The notes beneath the pieces were generated by a model. It searched no databases. It had not been told where the DNA came from and worked only from the letters and a program-made list of their open reading frames with translations. DNA of 29,599 nt from Antrodiella citrinella (Eukaryota > Basidiomycota > Agaricomycetes > Polyporales > Steccherinaceae), in contig SGPM01000336.1 of the NCBI GenBank assembly GCA_004802725.1, positions 1-29,599 on the forward strand, in the 5' to 3' direction. Made by a program: the position numbers and the translations under genes. Positions 19,072 to 28,600 of this stretch are shown in pieces (the first letter of the stretch is position 1; every line of letters begins with the position of its first letter).

Positions 19072-20585
19072 TTACAGCGACAAGTGCTCATTCTCTGGCT
19101 CGTGCTCCGTCATCATCGACGGAGTAACAGGCAGAATGCGATAAACGGCATCCAATGTGAAGCGAACACTCCAGTTCTTCCACGTGTTGCTGTAACGTGA
19201 CTTGCGCGCGTCCCCACCATCCGCGCTCGGCTGGAAACGCTGGACGCGAAACTCAACCACCACGACGTCGCATTTGCGTAAATCCGACGCGTCCAAGCGT
19301 TCCATGTTGTTCTTGACGGTCAATCGTTTGGTTGCGTCGAAAATCTCCGTGAAAGGTTGAAACTAATAAACCTGAATAAGCCGCTGTGGATAATTGACGC
19401 AGCAACACATACCTGGTTATTTCGGTCCTTCGACATGAAACGAGAGGCCCAAATCTGACCGTCATTGTCGTCCGTGTCGCCTGTGCTCTCTATGCATCGT
19501 CAGAATCAGATAGCCCAAACATTCGGTGGGACCTACCGAGCTCATTCGCAAAAGTATGCTTGAGGTCGTGTAGGATGTTGAAATGACGTTCAACGAACGG
19601 CGTCACCGCGAGTCCACCTAATGGCTTGACGTTGCCATTGTTGTCGTTGAAAAACAAGATGCTAGCGTCTCCAATACCCCAAATGCGAACCGGGTTAGCC
19701 TTGTGACACAGCAAATTGTGAGTGGGGTTGTGCGGGGCGCGGCTGGTCCCCCAGGCAAGAGGGGCGGGGAGGGCGTAGATGCCATAGGTCGCAGTTTCTT
19801 CGTCGTGGTAATAACACATACTGTTGAGACGACGTGTGACACTGCCTTCCAACCACGGGCGTGCGTTCATATCGATCTGGGAGACTAACGTTAGGAGAGC
19901 GAGGCAACAAAGACACTGTTACGTACATCTTCGTAGACAGGGTTTGCAGCGGCCGATCCCACAGCGGGCACCGGGTTGACAGGAATCGGAGCGGGATTGT
20001 GAGTGGAGAGCACAGCATTGGGTGCAGCGGGCACAGCGGGCACAGCATAGGGCGCAGCGGGGACGCCAGCGTTCTGAACGACGGACGCGGTGTTGGTGGC
20101 AGCAGCGGCCACAGAGGTAGGGTTAGCGGCGTTCGGGGGGCGGTCATCAACGGGCCCCTCAGCTGGGAGAGGAGTTTCATTGGCGGAGGTGTAAACGGTA
20201 TGGTCGTGTCCGGCTTCAGCAGCGGGAATGGGATGCCCACGTCCACGTTCGGTCTGCTGAGCGACGAGCGTCGTGTCAGTTGGATTGGTAGAACCAAACA
20301 CAGCGTTGGCTTCGGCCGTAGGCGTCTCGTTCGTTGCAGCGTCGGTGTCGACAGAGGGCGACTGGACAGAACCAACGTCCGGAGTTACCGTCGTACTGCT
20401 GGCGATGCCCGGGGAGACGGTCTCGGGAAACAAGATGGTCGCTTCGACCGGCGGGTTTTCGTTGCTATCAAATGTTCAGCGAGATATACTAAGAACACGG
20501 GATGAGTCACTTACCGTTTTGAACGCTTGCCTTTATTTCCAACCGCCTCGCCCAGTCCACGAGCACGTTTGCTGGGGGGCGTCAT
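19072..20585 (-). CDS. uncharacterised nuclear-type protein with OB-like C-terminal region
   Basis: Five exons: 20585-20515, 20464-19927, 19876-19537, 19489-19413 and 19362-19072, with GT-AG introns of 47-50 bases, all in frame, giving 438 residues. The N-terminus is strongly basic (PPSKRARG..., NKGKRSKR), a likely nuclear localisation signal. An Ala/Pro/Thr/Val-rich disordered linker follows (about 27-200). The conserved part begins DMNARPWLEGSV and runs through KANPVRIWGIGDASILFF and VTPFVERHFNILHDL. It ends with LRKCDVVVVEFRVQRFQP then WSVRFTLDAVYRILPV. That last stretch, a D-x-V-x-V strand pair followed by a variable loop and a closing strand, resembles the pattern in the divergent neighbour and recalls OB-type nucleic-acid-binding sequence. 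I do not recognise the family. A TATA box lies 98 bases upstream. Confidence 0.72.
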
Positions 20586-20682
20586 GAGGGGAAGGAGGAG
20601 ATGCTTTGCTTGGAAGTGGTGAATAAAACAAAGCTCGGAGCTCAGTGCGATGGTGTTGTCGAAATTGGCATCGGCGTGCACC

Positions 20683-20690
20683 GTTATATA
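20683..20690 (-). promoter_or_regulatory. TATA box of the gene at 19072-20585
   Basis: TATATAAC on the minus strand, 98 bases before the ATG at 20585; spacing fits a fungal core promoter. Confidence 0.55.
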
Positions 20691-20983
20691 CCTTTTCGGG
20701 GACACCAACACATACTTACATCCTCAACCAGAAGGTATCGGACACGGCTATGACGCAGATTCGTTTGCCGCTATGTTCCGTCGGCGGATCCTGCTACACA
20801 GAAATTTAATGTTCGGCGGAAGCAGCGTTCCCAATATCATGGTGGCCGATGATGAAGGAGGCGCGGTGTCGCAGAATGTAACTTCGGTCGCGTGACCATA
20901 ACATCGTGACTGTTACGTGACATGAAAGTTGGAGCTGACCGCTCTCTTCATTCTCTTTCACTCTCCACTCCATTTTGCTTTGT

Positions 20984-21028
20984 ACCCGCCCATTCTATAC
21001 CCACTCATTCTATACCCGCCCATTTTAT
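20984..21028 (+). repeat. three tandem 15-bp units with TATA-like cores
   Basis: Units start at 20984, 20999 and 21014 and read ACCCGCCCATTCTAT, ACCCACTCATTCTAT and ACCCGCCCATTTTAT. Each ends in a CTATAC or TTATAC core. They lie about 125-165 bases upstream of the ATG at 21151, where a core promoter is expected. Confidence 0.7.
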
Positions 21029-21150
21029 ACCTTTTGTTTCCGCAGTCGCAGGCCGACCAGTATGTCTCTATTCGCAACCAGTGAGTGTTTCGGTCGTGAT
21101 TCGACACGTATATTCATTTTCGAACAGAAGACCTTCTTCCCACAAACCAG

Positions 21151-22305
21151 ATGTGGGCGGAAGAGCTCGTTCAGCTGCATGACGTGCAAATGGACGACGC
21201 GGAGGACCCTGACTTCGTCCCGTCGACGCAGGAAGGGCTGCGCATGTGGTGTACCGTCAAGCAAAACCCTGATCGCAAAGACAAATATCTGAAGCATATG
21301 TTGTTCATGTGTAAAACGCCGACGAATGGCAAGGTCCTCCGAGCGTTCCGCCTGCAGGGTTTCATCATGGCGGTGGACGTCGGGCCGATGGGCTCCTGGA
21401 ATCAGTGAGTCCCCTTTCACAGTATCCAAACATCAAACTCACTCCAGCGAAGCCGTGCAGACGGGTGTCAACATGCCAGGCAATTCGTCAAGCTATGGTG
21501 CGGACCCCCGCGATATCAACGTACACCAGACGAAAGTCCGTTTCGGACCCAACTGGACGGACTCGATAATGTTACACGGTTCATCTGCAACGAACTACAA
21601 GCCCCAGTCGAAAGTCCAGTCGCGCATAACCAAACAATCACGTTCAGCCGCCGACTTTTTCGTAAGGTAAGGTCATCCCCACATCACAGTCTTCAACCCT
21701 GACACCATACAGGCGGCCTGGGGACGCACACCTGCCCCTCTTCCCGAGAGTATGAAGAAGTTTCGCGTGGACGTGGACCGCGTCAAACGACACTGGATTT
21801 ATACCCGCCCGACCATAGTAGCTGCCCTCCGCGACGATGCTGTCCATATGATTCATCCCAATTCTGTTCACGTTGGTGACTTCATCGATGTCACTGTTAT
21901 CGCCGATATCACCACTGTCCATACTCCTAACGGCCCCCAACTTCGTGTCCGGTACGCGTTGGAAAAGTTGATACGCTTACAGTCGCAGGTCGTTTCCCAG
22001 GTGAGCACTTCATTCCGAGTTTTAATCCCACGAAAAGCGGCTAACGGAGACTAGTTCGAGGTGAACCAAGCACGACACGGGGCTGCACCGGCTTCGAGGT
22101 TCTTTCACGGTGGCGCAGGCAACAACAATGTTGTGGTCCAGAGCACTGCGGGCATCGCAGGTACGCGAGACATCAAAAGCCTCCTCCTCTGCTAACGTGT
22201 TTTGCAGATTACCAGGACAATGATATGTCTTGGTACGTATATGACAGTGACAATGGAGACAACGACGTTTCGGCGACCGATGCTTCAGGATCCTTCGACG
22301 AATAG
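21151..22305 (+). CDS. uncharacterised protein with OB-like region, divergent partner
   Basis: Exons 21151-21404, 21448-21661, 21713-22000, 22055-22160 and 22208-22305 with GT-AG introns of 43-54 bases give 319 residues. The ATG at 21151 is chosen because it opens the conserved frame (MWAEELVQLHDVQMDDAED); an ATG in the leader at 21062 cannot be spliced into it. The middle has LRAFRLQGFIMAVDVGPMG and SSATNYKPQSKVQSRITKQ. The core DFIDVTVIADITTVHTPNGP followed by LRVRYALEKLIRL mirrors the C-terminal pattern of the divergent gene. The tail is acidic (DNDMSWYVYDSDNGDND). There is no signal peptide or membrane segment. The two proteins may be distant relatives that act together, perhaps on nucleic acid; that is inference. 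Converges with the Helitron gene, 320 bases away. Confidence 0.72.
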
Positions 22306-22625
22306 TGTATTTTACTTGAGTTAATTGCGGCACGGACAACCCACTATTCAATATATATACATTGCCCTGTCAACGAACGCATACGTGTATCGTCATCGTG
22401 GTTGCCTACGTCGAGTATCATGCAGATTGGTTTCTCCTTCAACTACACCTACCTGTCGTATACAATCGGGTCTTGTCAGCAGGCCGCGCAGTCCCTCCTC
22501 CGCTCTTTTGACAGACGGCGACGACTTACGCTTCACTTATGAGACCTCGCGTGGATTATGTATTAGGTATATGGGACACAATAGAGGATCTATTACAGGA
22601 CACGTGATAAAACTGATGCTTATTA
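22306..22625. other. convergent intergenic region, possible Helitron 3' end
   Basis: Lies between the stop of the plus-strand gene and the stop of the Helitron protein. No gene seen. Read on the Helitron strand it has a 15-base inverted repeat (AATAGATCCTCTATT, 22596-22582), then 15 bases, then CTAA at 22566-22563 followed by T. This is the expected order of a Helitron 3' terminus, but the stem is only 6 bp and AT-rich, so the assignment is weak. Confidence 0.3.
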
Positions 22626-25600
22626 TCAACTCATGCAACCGTCTCTGACATACAACACCAAATGAGGCCTACGGCCATCACGCCGAAACCTCTGACTACC
22701 TTCCAATGACGGCACCTCTTCCCAGTTACCACCATTCATCATGCCATCGTGGTAGAGCACGTTGCCACGCAGCTTGCCAACGTACCAAGCAACAAAATGA
22801 CCATCACCGTAGCCCACCACTCCTAATGCCCGGTACCTGCACGACTGTTGCCTGGTGGACAACGTGACGGTCGACGAAATGTCGATGTTGCTGAAAGGTC
22901 CAGTCAAAGGAATGTCAACCAGCAGCAAATTTGGTATACACCGCGCCTCACGCTTGCGCCTCGTATCGAAACTATTACAGGCTTCGCACATCTCACCCTC
23001 ACGCTCCAGTGCTTCGAAACGGTTTAGCAGTTGGGAGGTTGAATCAGCAGGGAGGCTAGGTATGTCGTACGCCTCCCAAACACAATTGCGAATCGTTAAC
23101 GAAGCTATAATGCTATGATGTGGCACCGCAGATGAACCTCGACCACACCCTCCACATATATCGACATCTTGGAACAGCTCTTGGCCGAAACCAACGAGAT
23201 GTTCAAGCACATACGACGCACTGGCGGAGGCCGCTCCGTATCTCTGGAAGGCGCGCGGATCGACTTCGGACAACCACGATCGAAGCTGGTCTCGGACACC
23301 GTTGAGATGTTCAACCGTGACCTCTGCTGCAACCATTTCACACAGCATCCCTGACAGAAGCCGGGAAAACGCAACACCCACATGGGTACGAGTGGTAAGT
23401 TGCTGCAACCAGCTTTCACCATAGTCAACAGTTACTAGCCACAGCAGGCTGACGATACAATCGTACGCACAGCTGAAGTTCTGTGAATCCCAGCGACAGC
23501 CTACGGGACAATCCGGTGCGGGAGTGCCTACGTTGGTATGTGCATCGAGCACCACACCCTGTCGCATGCGCTTTCTTGGAGGACCCGAACTCGGGTCGTC
23601 CTCGTCTGCGTCTGCACGGCGCTTGGCAGAGCCAATTGGTGACATCTCCTCGAACAGTTCTTCAGGCAAGAGGGATTTGGCACTGACAATTTGCCAGGGC
23701 ACTCGACTCGTGCGCGCCTCCAACGCGAACATCACACCAGTGTCTTGGGAACGTGTTACCTTCAAGGAGGGATGACACGTATCCGGAAGATACCCGTCCC
23801 CGCGAATGGCCAGGTAGCTCGCAATGAGGTCGGCGCGGTTGCTACCATCAACACCTTCGTGCAATTCACCAAGGTACTGTAGCTTGGTTATCTCGTCTAG
23901 AGTCTCCAAACATTGAAATTCAGATCTGAGGTCGCCGTTGGCCCCCCCTTTCATCAAAGAACGTGGTATGGTGCCCAAGATGAGGGTCCCCGTCGCCGAC
24001 GCGCTGCGGGACAGGCAGGTGTATATTGACTGATGTGTACCGCAATCTGATATATCAACTGGGTTGAATTTTCGCGTACGCCCCTGGGAGCCAAAGTCTG
24101 TCATGGCAAAGTTGGGGAGGACGCGGACCTGATGGCGACCGACATGGATGGGTTTGCCTTTAGGTAGGTGAACTTCGACCCGCTCGGATGACGAGTTGAT
24201 GGGAACCACACTCTCTGGTAACCCTTCAATGTGAACCGCACGTGGCGGGCACGTCAACTTGACGAACAGGGTGTCCAAGCTTTGCCCCCCGTACACATTT
24301 TCGTGGCACGCCCAATCATATACGGTACCCTCAGCGCCGTTTGTTATACTCAGATCGGTGGCGTCGTTGTTCTTCAACATGACTGGCATTCCGCGACATA
24401 TCTCCAGAACACCAGGTACGTGTTCCGTTAACCCAGGGGCGGTGGCCCACACCAACCTCCTTAATCGATCATAGTAGATTTCAGCCTCCTTATCCGACAT
24501 GGCAGACTCGCCCGCGGTAGACGTCGTTCTCGACGCACCTTCCCCCGGAAGTTTATCTATCGATTGAAATCGGTGGATGGCCTCTCCGTGTTCGCGGGCG
24601 AACCGCGGGACAGACACACGGTTAATCGCATCACGTTGGGCATTGTGTACTGTAATGATAGACACATCACGAAAAGCCGGCTGTGCAACGTGGGTGCTGC
24701 AGGTCAATGACCCCATGCGGATGGATTCCAATAATGCGAAATCGGCGTCATCGCAGGCCTTGTAACGCAGATTCTCCAACATCCTTCGGTACGCCTTGTC
24801 CTTGTCTGACATCCCTTGCTGTCTCATGTTCTTCCTAAGAATGACAACTATTTTGATTAGGTGCCATAATGCTTTCCCCATTGTTTTCTTCTGCATTTCG
24901 AGTGTTCGTGCAGCCGACTGTAACCCAATGGAACGACTGTACAGCGAGACCGCAGGGCCCCCAATGGGCGGCAGTTGCGCGAAGTCGCCCGCCAGCACAA
25001 TATTCTTTCCGCCGAAAGGTTCCAGCGTGTTCTGATAAATGCGGCTGAGCTGCTCGCTGATCTTGTATACGTCTAGGCACGACATCATAGACACCTCGTC
25101 CACAAAGAATAGATCGACGAGACGGAGGCGGTCACGGATTGCATTGAGCTTCGACATGCTCGTACCTTTGCCGTGAGTGCCAAGACCCAAGGTTGAATGG
25201 TATGTCGCTCCACCAACCAGCGATGCCGCGGTCCCGGTGGGTGCCATTACTACAATTCGATAACCTTCTCCATTAACCGTCAACCAACCAATCACAGCTT
25301 TCAACACTTGCGATTTCCCGGTCCCGCCCATGCCTCCGAGGTACATGCGGAACGTCTCACGAAGCTCAGAGCCATGCTGCTCCAACGCGGCGACGATCAA
25401 ATTGAATGCACGCTCCTGTTCCTCGTTCAACTCGCTCAACTTAACGGTTTCTCGCTTGCACTTGCTCACAGCGACTCCTTGGAACTGATACTTGCTCGTC
25501 TCTTGATCGGAACGGTGGAGCAGGTTCGAATCCATGCTCGTCACCACCACGGAACCCTCATCCGGACTGGCTTGTTCTGCGGACCGCAACTCCTCAACAA

Positions 25601-28600
25601 CGGACCGATCGACACCCAAAGCTGCGTCGCGCGACTTCGCATACGCCAATTCGTCCTGCGCTTGGGACACTCGGGATTTCCATTCACTTGTTGCCAAACG
25701 TTCAATGGGAGCTACGGGTGTGGGATCGGCGATTCCTCGATCAGATAACAAACCCAATGTGCGGGCTTCTTCGTTCCACCGTTCCAATGTAAGCATGGTT
25801 TCGTGCATCCGCAAAGCATGATTGTATGCTTTCCCTTTACCCTGGTTCTCATCTCCGTCCAGCAAATCGAGCATCATGTCCGTTGACATCTCTTCCGAAA
25901 CGGAGCTCATGATTCGCTCGCAATCGAGCTGCTCCAACTCTTCGCTAGTCAACATCGATGGTGCGCTTAATAGAGCCTCACTCGATCCACTTGCTTTACG
26001 CCTCGATGCTAAATCATCCCGTGCATCATAACACTCATGCAAAACGTTCACGTTGGCCATGATGGCCCGCGACGCATGATCAAACTCACACGTTTTCCAC
26101 GCCAGCTCCCACGACGCATGCGGACCCTTCAACGTCGAGCCGTGCCGCCAACCGTGCGGAGCAAACAAGGTCATCATGCACATCGAATAGAACTCGATAT
26201 CATCGGTCTTCATTCGAGGCAGCGCCCCGCCCATGAAGTTCACAACCGCCTCGCTGTCCGCAGCCAAGACATACAGGCAATGGGTCCCAACCAAGGGGTG
26301 ACGGGGATCCAACTGATAACATTTCCCGCGATCCAGAACGGGTTCGGTAGGGGTGACTCTTTGTCCGCCCTGGCGGGTTTGCCCAACAGGTTTACCCACG
26401 CGTCTCGCTGGAACCTGAGAAGCGAACGACTCCATTCGCTTTCTGTCCGAATTTTCTATCCGCTTGCAATGAGTCTTGCTCAAGAACTCATATAGGGACA
26501 GATGTTCTAGATAACGGGGTCGGTACCTGTAATCATCCAATTTTGTGCTGCCAACCACAGAGTGTTTTGATACGTTCAAAACCACTCGTTCGTCGGTGGC
26601 CTCGGTAGGGCGCAGCTGGTGACTGGAATTGATGACGGTGTCTGTGTCAACAGCAATCGCGCGAACATATGCAAACCAGTATACGACCTTGAAGTACTCG
26701 TTGGTGTAATGGTCTGGATTGCCAAGAAGCTCATGGGCGATCATTGGCCCCCCAACCTCCTTACGCGCAGTAAGTGCATTGACGATCTTCACCAGTAACC
26801 GGCGAGCGGCATCGCGTCTTGAGGGTGTTTGCCCAAACATGTCATCCCGCTTTCGCAGCACGGTAAGCACCGCTTCGAACACTGCATGCGTTTTCAGGGT
26901 TGACTTCGTGATGTAGTCACAAACATACGCAATGATCGCACGGATGAGCGTTCCAGACAACAAAGAGGTCACATCCCCGTTGCAGCGCAGCACGTATGCC
27001 ATCAGGGGGTGGTATGTGTTGATCCAGGCTTCCAGTTTTTTCAAGAACACGTGGCCAGTTTCCCGCTCGATGTATGACGTCGGAATCAATTCACGAGGAT
27101 AACGCGCGCGACACTCATCGTTTGGATGCTTCTTACAACCATAGCCGTGGTTACGAGAGTGACGGTTGGAATGATACACAATCTCGTCGGTTGTCTCGTC
27201 CATACGCCGCACCCATTCATCGCGTTCGGAATCACACGAAAAAGAGGGTGGCTTTTCCGGCAAGCACATGGTGGGATCATTATAAGGGTCCGCCACTTGC
27301 ATTGGGTTTTCCTTTTTTCTCCGGATAGTTTCAGCGATGTCTTCTTCAGAGGAGGTAGAGAATTCCCCTCGTTGACAGTTTTCAAGCCAGGCTATGAAAT
27401 CGCGTTCGAATGACGCGTAATCGCCTGTCCGCAACTGGTCACGTAATTGCTGAGGGCTGAGTGCACCTTCGATCCACACAAGTAAGTGCAAATGAAGGGT
27501 CAACCGTCCTTGTTCCTCCACTGTACCATAATAACACGCCGGTTTCCCAAATATCCCCGGGCGTTCGTTGTCAAACCGCAGGATATGCTTGACGAACAGA
27601 CGAACGGTAGTGTCAAAAAAACGGGCACCCGCTACGGGATTCCGCGCGACGACACGCATGCGGTGGTCGTAGGTGCCCAGTACGGGACATATGGAATCCA
27701 AGTTGATGGCCTCCCCAGCCATTTTCAAGCATATCGGACTCTTCACGTCCGCCGGAGAAAACGTGACGAAGAACGATGGCGCTCCACGTTTAACAATAAG
27801 CGACTTTATCTCATTCTTCATGTATTTTCGTTTCGTGTTGGAACCTGGGACGTGGCGCGCGACATGATCGATGTATGTCAAAATTTCCATGCACTCAGAC
27901 TCAGCCAAGTTCTCCGGTTTTGCGTACCCATGTGCCTTGGTCCTCTCTACCAATCGTCCGAGAGCCTCAAGGTCGACGGCCATCAGTTTATCCGCGAGCC
28001 CATCGAAGTGCTTCCTCTCGGTCAGCAGGTACCCTCCAAGATTGCTGCTACGGATCTGCTCCTGGTTGTACAATAAATACGAAAAATATTCATCCGCTTG
28101 AAACCGGCGATCGAAAAACATGAGCAAATGTTTGACATGAGGACTCCGATGCAACTGTCGCTGCATCTGGGTGTTATAAAACCCACCGTGACCATACGGG
28201 AACAGCCAGGGGAACATGGCTGGGAACATGTCGTGTGCGTCATATATACTCGTCGGTTCTGAGCCATGACGATACTGAGCGACCTTTCCGCCGTTTCGCA
28301 AGTGTCTGATCGCGTGCGCAATTTTTTCGTTTGTGTGCATGTTGTCCAAGTCTTCGCCACTGAGACCGCTCACCGCAAATGAGCATGTGCCCGTTGCTGG
28401 GCCAGATCGATCACCCTCGACCTCATTTACCGCTGGTTCCACGACTACGGCGGGGCCACCTCCTACTCGCCGAAATATCTCAACGGGCGGGGCGCCCTCA
28501 TCATACGACTGAAGGTTATCGTAAGATATCGTTAAACCCGCATAAAGGTAATTGTGTTCCTTTAGCCACTCCAACGCAGCCAGAACCACCCTTCGACGGA

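Larger units (their letters stand above)
20586..21150. promoter_or_regulatory. shared divergent promoter region of the gene pair
   Basis: 565 bases separate the two start codons. The minus-strand side has a TATA box at 20683-20690. The plus-strand side has a 15-bp triple repeat with TATA-like cores at 20984-21028. Frames such as 20650-20895 (+) are open but have no supporting motif or splice context. Co-regulation of the pair is an inference from the head-to-head layout. Confidence 0.5.

Noticed and set aside
19861..20505. Plus-strand Gly/Ser/Arg-rich open frame of 214 codons
   Set aside because: It is the reverse-strand shadow of the Ala/Pro/Thr-rich linker exon of the minus-strand gene, whose splice sites and frame are consistent.
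20975..21292. Leader frame starting MLCTRPFYTHSFYTRPFYTF
   Set aside because: Its repeats come from the 15-bp promoter repeat, and the frame is antagonistic to the conserved coding frame from 21151.
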